Source: DASRSS01 sp963799045 (GTDB lineage: Bacteria; Actinomycetota; Actinomycetes; Mycobacteriales; Jatrophihabitantaceae). Taken from it: 64,000 bases of DNA. A program made the translations under genes and the position numbers. Where the stretch lies: the NCBI GenBank assembly GCA_963799045.1, contig CAWCVN010000007.1, positions 310,001 through 374,000 on the forward strand. Reading direction: 5' to 3'. Position 1 is the stretch's first letter. Each line of letters opens with the position of its first letter. Under the pieces are notes generated by a model. The model made no database searches and was not told the DNA's origin. It saw nothing but the letters and a program-made list of their open reading frames with translations. Shown here piece by piece: positions 37,014-44,335 of this stretch.

Positions 37014-37027
37014 TGAACAACATTCGT
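37014..37027. promoter_or_regulatory. Candidate second regulatory site, divergent DUF885/amidohydrolase promoter
   Basis: The 84-base divergent gap (36974-37057) contains, on the minus strand, CGAATGTTGTTC, which matches the importer palindrome's CGAACATTGTTC at 10 of 12 positions. TAGTAT and TACTAG-like -10 candidates lie beside it. This suggests, but does not prove, shared regulation with the importer operon. Confidence 0.45.
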
Positions 37028-37057
37028 CTATGGTGAATCGCGACGGAAGGAGCTCCG

Positions 37058-38293
37058 GTGAGCGATTCGGACGAAGTGCTGCTGCACGGCTGCACCCTGT
37101 TCGACGGCGTGGCCGACACCGCCCGGCCCGACGCCGCGGTGCTCGTGCGCGGCGATCGCGTTACCGCGTGCGGAGACCGGGGCGAGGTGCGCCGCGCGGC
37201 CGGGCCGGGCTGCCGGGAGATCGACCTGGGCGGGGCGCACCTGATGTCCGGGCTGATGGACATGCACACGCACCTGTCGCTGTCCCTGCCCGGCCCGGGC
37301 GGGGATGCCGTCAGCGCGTTGACGCCGCACGAGCTCGCCCTGTACATGGCGGCGAATGCTCGCCGCACCCTCGCCACCGGCGTGACGACCGTGCGCTGCG
37401 TGGCCGAGAAGGACCACGCCGACTTCGCGCTGCGGCGCGCGATCGAGGCCGGCCAGGTGCGCGGGCCGCGGATCTTCACGGCCGGCCGCGCGTTGGTGTG
37501 CACCGGCGGCCACGGGCACGAAGGTGGCGACACCCTGGAGTGCGACGGCGCCGACGACTTCCGCCGGGGCACCCGCGCGCAGATCCGGGCGGGCGCCGAC
37601 CTGATCAAGGTGATGATCTCCGGCGGAATCGCCGGCAAGCACGAGCAGATCGGCACTCCGCAACTGACCGACGCCGAGATGGCCGCGGTCATCGAGACCG
37701 CTCACGACTGGGGGCGCAAGGTCACTGCGCACGCCGGTCCGGCGCCGATCATCGAGCGCGCCGTACGGCTGGGGCTCGACTGCGTCGAGCACGGCTACCA
37801 GCTGACCGAGGAGGTCGTGGCGCTGATGGCCGAGCGCGGCACGCACCTGGTGCCGACGCTGATCGTCACCCGCTGCAAGGACTTCTTCGACTCGATCGGC
37901 GTGCCCGAGTGGATGCAGCAGCGCTCGCTCGGCGCCGGAGCGCGGCACGTGGACAGCTACCGGATGGCGCTGGCCGCCGGCGTCCCGATCATGCTCGGCG
38001 CGGACATGCCGCCGTATCAACCCACCGACGGCACGACGGCGACGATCCGTGAACTGGAGCACCTCGTCGCGTTCGGCCTCGAGCCGCTCGCGGCGCTGCG
38101 GGCGGCGACGATCGTGCCGGCGCGCTGGCTCGGTGCCGAGGCCGACCTCGGCACCGTCGAGCCGGGCAAGTACGCCGACCTCGTGGCGACCGACGCCGAC
38201 CCGCTGCGCGACGTGTCGGCGCTCAGGGGCGTGCGCTGGGTCATGAAGGGCGGCGAGGTCGTCCGCGACGACCGCGCCGGCCTGCTGCCCTGA
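37058..38293 (+). CDS. Metal-dependent amidohydrolase (imidazolonepropionase/Xaa-Pro dipeptidase-like)
   Basis: 411 residues from GTG 37058, preceded by GGAAGGAG. Amidohydrolase-superfamily metal ligands are visible: HxH in MDMHTHLSL, a carboxylated-lysine site in ADLIKVMISGGIAG, His in KVTAHAGPAP and EHGYQL, and Asp in MLGADMPPYQ. The protein ends with the typical VEPGKYADLVATDADPL segment. Members hydrolyse Xaa-Pro/Arg-Xaa dipeptides, N-acylated amino acids or imidazolones. The divergent DUF885 and peptide-importer genes point to dipeptides or amides. Confidence 0.9.
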   Translation: MSDSDEVLLHGCTLFDGVADTARPDAAVLVRGDRVTACGDRGEVRRAAGPGCREIDLGGAHLMSGLMDMHTHLSLSLPGPGGDAVSALTPHELALYMAANARRTLATGVTTVRCVAEKDHADFALRRAIEAGQVRGPRIFTAGRALVCTGGHGHEGGDTLECDGADDFRRGTRAQIRAGADLIKVMISGGIAGKHEQIGTPQLTDAEMAAVIETAHDWGRKVTAHAGPAPIIERAVRLGLDCVEHGYQLTEEVVALMAERGTHLVPTLIVTRCKDFFDSIGVPEWMQQRSLGAGARHVDSYRMALAAGVPIMLGADMPPYQPTDGTTATIRELEHLVAFGLEPLAALRAATIVPARWLGAEADLGTVEPGKYADLVATDADPLRDVSALRGVRWVMKGGEVVRDDRAGLLP

Positions 38294-38356
38294 CCTCGGC
38301 ACCGATGCGCGCCCCCGACCGGTCGCGCCCCTCAACCCAGTAGGACCACACCTTCG

Positions 38357-38427
38357 CCGAGTGGTGCGTTCAGGCGTCGAGTGGCGCGAAATTTCGCGCC
38401 ACTCGACGGGGTAACGCGCCACTCGCG
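38357..38427. repeat. Composite palindromic repeat, copy D
   Basis: The most perfect copy: its central 38377-38406 is an uninterrupted 30-base palindrome with 15-base arms starting TCGAGTGGCGCGAAA. The outer arms are CCGAGTGGTGCG and CGCGCCACTCGCG. It lies between the convergent 3' ends of the amidohydrolase and desaturase genes and is a plausible bidirectional terminator. Confidence 0.87.
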
Positions 38428-38465
38428 TGAGCAGTGGCCCCCTTAGGGCGTGCGGCGCCTCACGG

Positions 38466-38495
38466 GCGCAGGGGTCTAGACGCGCAGGGGTCTAG
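38466..38495. repeat. Short direct repeat at the desaturase 3' end
   Basis: GCGCAGGGGTCTAG occurs twice with a 16-base period. The second copy contains the desaturase stop codon (minus-strand TAG), so the stop context is duplicated. Probably a minor tandem duplication. Confidence 0.55.
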
Positions 38496-39424
38496 GAGCG
38501 CAGCTTCGCCAGCCGCTCGGGCTTGGGCCAGCGGACATCGCTCGCCCAGCCCAGTTTCTCGAACAGCCAGATGACGCGCGCGGACTCGTCGATCTGCCCG
38601 CGCAGCACCCCGTGCCGAGCGGAGGTCGGGTCGGCGTGGTGCATGTTGTGCCAGCTCTCGCCGAAGCTCAGGATCGCGAGCGGCCAGAAATTCGCGCTCT
38701 TGTCCCGCGCCTGGAACGGCCGTTCGCCGATCGCGTGGCAGATGGAGTTGATCGACCAGGTGACGTGGTGCAGCAGGAAGATGCGCACCAGGGACGCCCA
38801 GAAGAACGCCGACAGCGCACCGGCCCAGGACCAGGTGATCAGCCCGCCGAGCAGCGCGGGCGAGAGCAGCGAGACGAGCAGCCACAACAGGAACGTGTCG
38901 TCGACGAACTTGATGTCCCGGTCGGCGAGCAGGTCCGGCGTGTACTTGTCCCGGTTGGTGTGCATCTCGTCGAACATCCAGCCGATGTGGGCGTATGCCA
39001 GCCCCTTGAGCAGCGCGCCGAGCGTCTCGCCGTAGCGCCACGGGGAGTGCGGATCGCCCTCCTTGTCGCTGAAGGCGTGGTGCCGGCGATGGTCGGCGAC
39101 CCAGCGGATCACCGGGCCCTCGATCGCCATCGAGCCGGCGATGGCCAGTGCGATGCGCAGCGGCCGGTTCGCCTTGAACGAGCTGTGCGTGAACAGCCGG
39201 TGGTACCCGACGGTGATCCCCAGCCCGGACACGGCGTAGTAGACGACGAACAGCACGGCGTCGGTCCAGCCGAGGCCCCAGCCCCAGGCCACCGGGACCG
39301 CCGCGAGGAAAGCGAGGAACGGGACGATCACGAACAGGTACAGCGCGGTCTGTTCGCCACGTCGCTTCTGCCCCTCGAAGATGGGCTTCGGTCCGGGCGC
39401 GGGGCGGTCATCGACCATCGTCAT
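38492..39424 (-). CDS. Membrane acyl-CoA delta-9 desaturase
   Basis: 310 residues with four membrane segments and the three histidine clusters of acyl-CoA/acyl-lipid desaturases: HRLFTH (residues ~75-80), HRRHH (~112-116) and HNMHH near residue 263. These bind the di-iron centre. It is similar in layout to mycobacterial DesA3 stearoyl-CoA desaturase, so it probably makes oleoyl-CoA for membrane or storage lipids. Start ATG 39424 (ATG 39418 is possible). The upstream region has two tandem palindromes that probably bind a TetR-type lipid regulator. Confidence 0.92.
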   Translation of the reverse strand: MTMVDDRPAPGPKPIFEGQKRRGEQTALYLFVIVPFLAFLAAVPVAWGWGLGWTDAVLFVVYYAVSGLGITVGYHRLFTHSSFKANRPLRIALAIAGSMAIEGPVIRWVADHRRHHAFSDKEGDPHSPWRYGETLGALLKGLAYAHIGWMFDEMHTNRDKYTPDLLADRDIKFVDDTFLLWLLVSLLSPALLGGLITWSWAGALSAFFWASLVRIFLLHHVTWSINSICHAIGERPFQARDKSANFWPLAILSFGESWHNMHHADPTSARHGVLRGQIDESARVIWLFEKLGWASDVRWPKPERLAKLRS

Positions 39425-39474
39425 AGGCAGGCTCGTTCCTCGAATTTGGACCGGGGACAGTCACCGGAGGCCGG

Positions 39475-39503
39475 TTACGCAACCGTAACTTACGCATCCG
39501 TAG
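39475..39503 (-). promoter_or_regulatory. Twin operator palindromes upstream of the desaturase
   Basis: TTACGCAACCGTAA (39475-39488) and TTACGCATCCGTAG (39490-39503) are two near-identical inverted repeats with a 15-base period, 51-79 bases upstream of the desaturase start. The TTACG-N4-CGTAA form suits a homodimeric TetR-type repressor of unsaturated fatty acid synthesis. Confidence 0.65.
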
Positions 39504-39563
39504 CCAGCAAGCCCGCGGTACGCCGCGCCACCGCGCCGGTAGGCTGGCCGGGCATTCCTTGAT

Positions 39564-39636
39564 TGGGGGATGGGGTAATCGGCAGCCCGCAGGCCTTTGG
39601 AGCCTTGCAGTCTCGGTTCGAGTCCGAGTCCCCCAG
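39564..39636 (+). tRNA. tRNA-Gln (anticodon TTG)
   Basis: The acceptor stem TGGGGGA pairs with TCCCCCA, the D-arm is GGG/CCC, and the anticodon loop CTTTGGA puts TTG at 39597-39599. The T-arm is CTCGG-TTCGAGT-CCGAG, the discriminator G, and CCA is encoded at 39637-39639. The top of the anticodon stem has one C-T mismatch (CAGGC/GCCTT). Position directly upstream of glmU matches the arrangement known from mycobacteria. TAGGCT at 39540-39545 is a possible -10. Confidence 0.92.
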
Positions 39637-39675
39637 CCAACACCGTCCTCCCCGTTCGTTCACAGGAAGGTGGCC

Positions 39676-41133
39676 GTGCCCGACTCCCCGCTCGCCGTCA
39701 TCGTCCTCGCCGCCGGCGAAGGGACCCGGATGCGCTCGCGGGCGCTGCCGAAGGTGCTGCACGGTTTTGCCGGCCGCTCGCTGCTCGCTCACGTTCTCGC
39801 CGCGGCCGCGCCGTTAGGCGCCACGCACACCGTCGTCGTCGTCGGGCACCGGCGCGAGCAGGTCACGGCGCACCTCGCCGAGATCGCCCCCGAGGCGCGC
39901 GCGGTCGTGCAGGCCGAGCAGCACGGCACCGGGCACGCCGTGCGGCTGGCGCTCGGTGCGGTGCCCGAATCCGGCTCAGGCCCGGTGGTCGTGCTGCCCG
40001 GCGACACCCCGCTGCTCACCGAGGAGACCCTGGCCCGCCTGCTCGCGGCACACGCGGAGTCGGGCGCGGCGGCGACCATGCTCACCAGCGTGCTCGCCGA
40101 CCCCACCGGCTACGGCCGCGTGCTGCGCACCGCCGGCGGCGATGTGGCACGCATCGTCGAGCATGCCGACGCCACCGATGACGAGCGTGCGGTCGGCGAG
40201 ATCGCCTCCGGCGCGTACGTGTTCGATCACGCACTGCTGCGCGACGCGATCGGCCGGCTGTCCACCGACAACGAGCAGGGCGAGGAGTACCTCCCGGACG
40301 TGATCGGCCTGCTCGTGGCGGACGGGCGGCGGGTGGCCGCGACGGCGGCGGACGCCGACGAGACAGCGGGTGTGAACGACCGCGTGCAGCTGGCCGCCGC
40401 GCACCGCGCGTACAACGCCCGGCTGCTCGCGGACCACATGCGCGCCGGCGTTACCGTCGTCGACCCCGCCACCACCTGGGTCGACGCCGAGGTGGCGCTC
40501 GAGCCAGACGTGACGCTGCTGCCGGCGGTGGACCTGCACGGGCGCACCCGCATCGCCGAAGGCGCCGTGATCGGACCGCAGGTCAGCCTCACCGACACCG
40601 TCGTCGGTTCCGGCACCACGATCGAGCGCACCGTCGGCAAGCAGGCCGTCGTCGGGGCGCACGTCACGGTCGGTCCGTTCGCGTACCTCCGGCCGGGCAC
40701 CCAGCTCGCCGACGGCGTGCATATCGGCAGCTACGTCGAGCTGAAGAACAGCGAGGTGGGCGCGGGATCGAAGGTTCCCCACCTGACCTACGTCGGCGAC
40801 GCGACGATCGGCGAGCAGGCCAACATCGGCGCCTCGACGGTGTTCGTCAACTACGACGGTGTGGACAAGCACCGCAGCGTCGTAGGCGACCACGCCCGGA
40901 TCGGCTCGGACACGATGCTGGTCGCACCGGTCAGCGTCGGCGACGGCGCCTATACCGCGGCCGGCTCGACAATCACGCAGGACGTCCCGCCCGGAGACCT
41001 GGCAGTCGCGCGTGGTAAACAGCGGAACGTGACAGGCTGGGTAGCACGTCGGCGAGCGGGGACTCCGGCCGCCGAGGCGGCCGCACGCGCCCTGGCCGAC
41101 GGGAAGACCGACGAATCGTCGAAGGAATCGTGA
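39676..41133 (+). CDS. glmU: Bifunctional GlmU: GlcNAc-1-P uridyltransferase/GlcN-1-P acetyltransferase
   Basis: Makes UDP-GlcNAc for peptidoglycan. The N-terminal pyrophosphorylase domain has VIVLAAGEGTRMRSRALPKVLH, EQHGTGHAV, VVLPGDTPLL and EIASGAYVF. The C-terminal left-handed beta-helix has GPFAYLRPGTQLADGVHIGSYVELKNSE, the catalytic-His region VPHLTYVGDA and IGASTVFVNYDG. The start GTG 39676 has AGGAAGG five bases upstream; the in-frame GTG 39670 is too close to that site. Length is 485 residues. prs follows after 7 bases. Confidence 0.96.
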   Translation: MPDSPLAVIVLAAGEGTRMRSRALPKVLHGFAGRSLLAHVLAAAAPLGATHTVVVVGHRREQVTAHLAEIAPEARAVVQAEQHGTGHAVRLALGAVPESGSGPVVVLPGDTPLLTEETLARLLAAHAESGAAATMLTSVLADPTGYGRVLRTAGGDVARIVEHADATDDERAVGEIASGAYVFDHALLRDAIGRLSTDNEQGEEYLPDVIGLLVADGRRVAATAADADETAGVNDRVQLAAAHRAYNARLLADHMRAGVTVVDPATTWVDAEVALEPDVTLLPAVDLHGRTRIAEGAVIGPQVSLTDTVVGSGTTIERTVGKQAVVGAHVTVGPFAYLRPGTQLADGVHIGSYVELKNSEVGAGSKVPHLTYVGDATIGEQANIGASTVFVNYDGVDKHRSVVGDHARIGSDTMLVAPVSVGDGAYTAAGSTITQDVPPGDLAVARGKQRNVTGWVARRRAGTPAAEAAARALADGKTDESSKES

Positions 41134-41140
41134 GGTCTCG

Positions 41141-42121
41141 ATGAGCACGCTTCAGGTCGCCGGACGCAAGAGTCTGATGCTGCTGTCCGGCCGTGCCTAT
41201 CCCGAACTCGCCGACGAGATCGCCTCGCACATCGGCGTGACGGTCACGGCGACCACGGCTCGCGATTTCGCCAACGGCGAGACGTTCATCAAGTCCGACG
41301 AGTCGGTGCGCGGCTCGGACGCCTTCGTCATCCAGTCGTTCACGACCCCCATCAACCAGTGGATGATGGAGACGCTGATCCTGATCGACTCGCTCAAGCG
41401 AGCCTCGGCCAAGCGGATCACCGTAGTCGCGCCGTTCTATCCCTACGCACGCCAGGACAAGAAGCACCGCGGCCGCGAGCCCGTCTCGGCCCGGCTGGTC
41501 GCCGACCTGTTCAAGACCGCCGGGGCCGACCGGCTGATGGCCGTCGACCTGCACACCGCCCAGATCCAGGGCTTCTTCGACGGCCCGGTCGACCACCTGT
41601 TCGCGCTGCCGCTGCTGGCCGGGCATATCCAGCAGAAGTACGGCGAGGAGGACCTCATCGTCGTCTCCCCCGACACCGGCCGCGTGCGGACGGCGGAGCA
41701 GTGGGCCGACGAGCTCGGCGGACTCGACATCGCCTTCGTGCACAAGACGCGCAACATCGACGCGGCCAACGAGATCGTCGCCAACCGCGTGGTCGGCGAG
41801 GTCGAGGGCCGCTGCTGCCTGCTGATCGACGACATGATCGACACCGGCGGGTCGATCACCAAGGCCGCCGACCTGCTGTTCGCCAACGGTGCGACCAAGG
41901 TGGTCATCGCGGCGACGCACGGCATCTTCTCCGCGCCGGCCACCGATGCGCTCAAGAACAGCCGGGTCAGCGAGGTGGTCGTCACCAACACGTTGCCGAT
42001 CAGCGCCGAGAAGGACTTCGACAAGCTCACCGTCTTGTCGATCGCACCGCTGCTGGCGCAGGCGATCAAGGCCGTCTTCGAAGACGGCAGCGTCACGTCG
42101 CTGTTCAGCGGCCGGGCCTAG
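41141..42121 (+). CDS. prs: Ribose-phosphate pyrophosphokinase
   Basis: Makes PRPP from ribose-5-phosphate and ATP for nucleotide, His and Trp biosynthesis. 326 residues with the flexible-loop/catalytic RRRGREP-type region (YARQDKKHRGREPVSARLVAD), AVDLHTAQIQGFFD (metal His) and the PRPP loop CLLIDDMIDTGGSI. It follows glmU after 7 bases, as in many actinobacteria. Confidence 0.97.
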   Translation: MSTLQVAGRKSLMLLSGRAYPELADEIASHIGVTVTATTARDFANGETFIKSDESVRGSDAFVIQSFTTPINQWMMETLILIDSLKRASAKRITVVAPFYPYARQDKKHRGREPVSARLVADLFKTAGADRLMAVDLHTAQIQGFFDGPVDHLFALPLLAGHIQQKYGEEDLIVVSPDTGRVRTAEQWADELGGLDIAFVHKTRNIDAANEIVANRVVGEVEGRCCLLIDDMIDTGGSITKAADLLFANGATKVVIAATHGIFSAPATDALKNSRVSEVVVTNTLPISAEKDFDKLTVLSIAPLLAQAIKAVFEDGSVTSLFSGRA

Positions 42122-42212
42122 GCGAGGACCCCCTGCCGACGAGCACGGCCGGGCCGTCGCGTGTCGAGCGACATCGGCCGGCGAGTGCCCCGGCCCCTGC
42201 GTGGGGCGACCC

Positions 42213-42277
42213 TTGTCAACCAGACGGTTGACAACTCGAGTACGGACACCCTACCTCCTAATCAACAAAATGGTTGA
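42213..42277 (+). promoter_or_regulatory. Promoter with two ArsR-type operators
   Basis: TTGTCAACCAGACGGTTGACAA (9-base arms, 42213-42234) contains a consensus -35 TTGACA (42228-42233). A second site, TCAACAAAATGGTTGA (42262-42277), lies just before the ArsR ribosome-binding sequence AGGAGG. A weak -10, CTACCT, is 17 bases from the -35. The pair suggests autorepression of the arsR-SRPBCC-VOC operon. Confidence 0.72.
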
Positions 42278-42289
42278 ACAGGAGGCAGG

Positions 42290-42646
42290 GTGACCGACCT
42301 GCTCTCACGAGTGTTCGCAGCACTCGCCGACCCGACCCGTCGGGACATCGTCGCGCGGCTCAGCGCCGGCGACGCGACCGTGGGCGAACTGGCCGCCCCC
42401 TACGACGTCTCCGTGCAGGCGGTGTCCAAGCATCTGAAGGTGCTCAGCGACGCCGGCCTCGTCAGCCGCAGCAAGGACGCCCAGCGGCGCCCGTGTCACC
42501 TCGAGGCGGAGGTGTTCGACCTGATGACGAAGTGGATCGAGCGTTACCGCCGCCAGGCCGAGGAACACTTCGGCCGCCTCGACGCGGTGCTCGCCGCGAT
42601 GGACGACAACGACGAACCGAACCGAGGAACTGAAGCAGCGTCATGA
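42290..42646 (+). CDS. ArsR-family (ArsR/SmtB fold) transcriptional repressor
   Basis: 118 residues, GTG start after AGGAGG. The winged helix reads FAALADPTRRDIVARLSAGDATVGELAAPYDVSVQAVSKHLKVLSDAGLVSRSKD. No metal-binding cysteine cluster (CVC box) is present, so it is not an arsenic/metal sensor of the classical type. This subtype is normally paired with an SRPBCC/AHSA1 gene, as here (ATGA overlap at 42643). Confidence 0.93.
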   Translation: MTDLLSRVFAALADPTRRDIVARLSAGDATVGELAAPYDVSVQAVSKHLKVLSDAGLVSRSKDAQRRPCHLEAEVFDLMTKWIERYRRQAEEHFGRLDAVLAAMDDNDEPNRGTEAAS

Positions 42647-43125
42647 CCTCAGCAACCGGGCGCGAGACGACCGTCGAAGCCGACCCCACCCTGCCGACCA
42701 TCACGATCGTGCGCGAGTTCGACGCGCCGCTCGAGCGGGTCCACCGGGCCTGGACGGACCCGGCGCTGGTGCCGCAGTGGCTGGGACCGCACGGAACGAA
42801 GATCGAGCTGCTGACCTGGGACGCCCGCACCGGCGGCAGCTATCGCTACTCGGCGACCGACTGCGACGGGAACACCGTCTACTTCTACGGCTCGTTCCAC
42901 GACATCCGGCCCGACCGGCTGGTGCAGACGTTCACGTTCGAGGGCTATCCGGACGGCGTCAGCCTCGACACGCTCACCCTGGCGGAGCTGGCCGGCGGGC
43001 GCACCCGCGCCACCATCGTCTCCCTGGTCGAGAACCTGCAGTCGCGGGACATGATCCTGGCCAGCGGCATGAGCAAGGGCGTGACCGAGGGCTTCGAGAA
43101 GATGGACGGCCTGCTGCGCGGATGA
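42643..43125 (+). CDS. SRPBCC/AHSA1-domain protein
   Basis: 160 residues of the START-like Aha1-C-terminal (AHSA1) family: IVREFDAPLERVHRAWTDPALVPQWLGPHGTKIELLTWDARTGGSYRY, then VTEGFEKMDGLL. The fold makes a deep hydrophobic ligand pocket; the ligand is unknown. It is translationally coupled to ArsR upstream and to the short VOC gene downstream. Confidence 0.92.
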   Translation: MTSATGRETTVEADPTLPTITIVREFDAPLERVHRAWTDPALVPQWLGPHGTKIELLTWDARTGGSYRYSATDCDGNTVYFYGSFHDIRPDRLVQTFTFEGYPDGVSLDTLTLAELAGGRTRATIVSLVENLQSRDMILASGMSKGVTEGFEKMDGLLRG

Positions 43126-43313
43126 CGCCCGAGCTGCTGCCCATCCCGGTCTCCGACATCGAGCGGGCGCGGGCCGAGTTGATCGGCCGAGGCGTGGCCG
43201 TCGGGCCGGTGCACGACGTCGGTGGCGGCGTGAAGTACGCCGGGTTCAGCGACCCGGATGGCAACACCCTCACGCTGCAGGAGCTGAGCTGGCGAACCGG
43301 CGAGCGGTTCTAG
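43122..43313 (+). CDS. Truncated VOC (glyoxalase-fold) protein
   Basis: 63 residues only. MTPELLPIPVSDIERARAELIGRGVAVGPVHDVGGGVKYAGFSDPDGNTLTLQEL has the ends of a VOC protein, with the first strand joined directly to the last helix and strands. About 50-60 residues in the middle of a normal ~120-residue VOC domain are missing. The join is in frame and the ATG overlaps the SRPBCC stop, so it may be expressed. The stop TAG overlaps the convergent rsmA stop within CTAG. Confidence 0.7.
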   Translation: MTPELLPIPVSDIERARAELIGRGVAVGPVHDVGGGVKYAGFSDPDGNTLTLQELSWRTGERF

Positions 43314-44155
43314 GCGGTCGCGGTCCGGAACTCGGCGATGCGGGCGAACTCGGTGACGCCCAGGGTCTCGCCGCGCGCGGCCGGGTCGACGCCCGCCGCG
43401 CGCAGCACCCGCTCGGCCTCGGCGGCTGAGCCCGCCCAGCCGGCCAGCGCCGACCGCAACATCTTGCGGCGCTGGGCGAAGGCGGCGTCGATCACGGCGA
43501 ACACCTGCGCACGCGAGGCGCTCGTGGCCGGCGGGTCGCGGCGCACCAGCCGCACCAGTCCGGAGTCGACGTTCGGCACCGGCCAGAACACGGTCCGAGA
43601 CACCGCACCGGCGCGCGACGCGGCCGCGTACCAGGCCGTCTTGACGCTGGGCACCCCGTAGACCTTCGAACCGGGCGGCGCGACCAGCCGTTCGCCGACC
43701 TCGGCCTGGACGAGCACCAGCCCCGACCGCAGCGACGGGACGACCTCGAGCAGGTGCAACACGACGGGAACCGCGACGTTGTAGGGCAGGTTGGCCACGA
43801 GCGCGGTCGGTGCGCCCGGCACGGTGCGGATGCGCAACGCGTCGGCGGTGAGCACCGTCAGCGGCGCGCCGGGACAGCGTGCCTCGACGGTCACCGGCAG
43901 CGCCGCGGCCAGCACCGGGTCGACCTCGACGGCGATGACGCGGTGACCCGGCTCGAGCAGCCCGAGGGTCAGCGACCCTAGTCCCGGGCCCACCTCGAGC
44001 ACGGTCGCGCCGTGCGCGAGCTCGGCGGTGCGGACGATGCGCCGGATGGTGTTCGCGTCGTGCAGGAAGTTCTGCCCCAGGGTCTTGGTCGGGCGCACGC
44101 CCAGCGCGTCGGCCAGCGCCCGGACATCGGCCGGGCCGAGCAACACCGAGGTCAT
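43310..44155 (-). CDS. rsmA: 16S rRNA (adenine(1518)-N(6)/adenine(1519)-N(6))-dimethyltransferase
   Basis: Dimethylates two adenines at the 3' end of 16S rRNA (KsgA). 281 residues from ATG 44155. Motifs: TKTLGQNFLHD, SAM-binding LEVGPGLGSLTLGLL, and the catalytic NLPYNVAVPVV, with C-terminal QRRKMLRSAL. In mycobacteria rsmA lies between rpfB and ispE; here the rpf side is conserved with a SCO1 gene inserted, but ispE is about 34 kb away. Confidence 0.96.
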   Translation of the reverse strand: MTSVLLGPADVRALADALGVRPTKTLGQNFLHDANTIRRIVRTAELAHGATVLEVGPGLGSLTLGLLEPGHRVIAVEVDPVLAAALPVTVEARCPGAPLTVLTADALRIRTVPGAPTALVANLPYNVAVPVVLHLLEVVPSLRSGLVLVQAEVGERLVAPPGSKVYGVPSVKTAWYAAASRAGAVSRTVFWPVPNVDSGLVRLVRRDPPATSASRAQVFAVIDAAFAQRRKMLRSALAGWAGSAAEAERVLRAAGVDPAARGETLGVTEFARIAEFRTATA

Positions 44156-44229
44156 GCCTGCGAGTGTGTCAGCCGTCGCCGCGCGGACGCGCGAACGCGG
44201 CGAGCGGCGCAGCACGTCGTGAGCGCGGC

Positions 44230-44335
44230 GGTCACGGCGCGTCGGTCACGGCGCGGCGGTCACGGCGCGGCGGTCACGGCGCGTCGGTCACGGCGCGGCG
44301 GTCACGGCGCGTCGGTCACGGCGCGTCGGTCACGC
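44230..44335. repeat. 14-base tandem repeat array
   Basis: Seven complete units and one partial unit of GGTCACGGCGCGTC or GGTCACGGCGCGGC start at 44230, 44244, 44258, 44272, 44286, 44300, 44314 and 44328. The array fills the gap between rsmA and the SCO1 gene, and the SCO1 stop (44316-44318) lies inside it. Alternating unit types suggest slippage or unequal exchange. Confidence 0.92.

Noticed and set aside
44230..44335. CRISPR or VNTR-coded protein from the 14-base repeats
   Set aside because: Units are contiguous without spacers, and no open frame through the array resembles a protein family.
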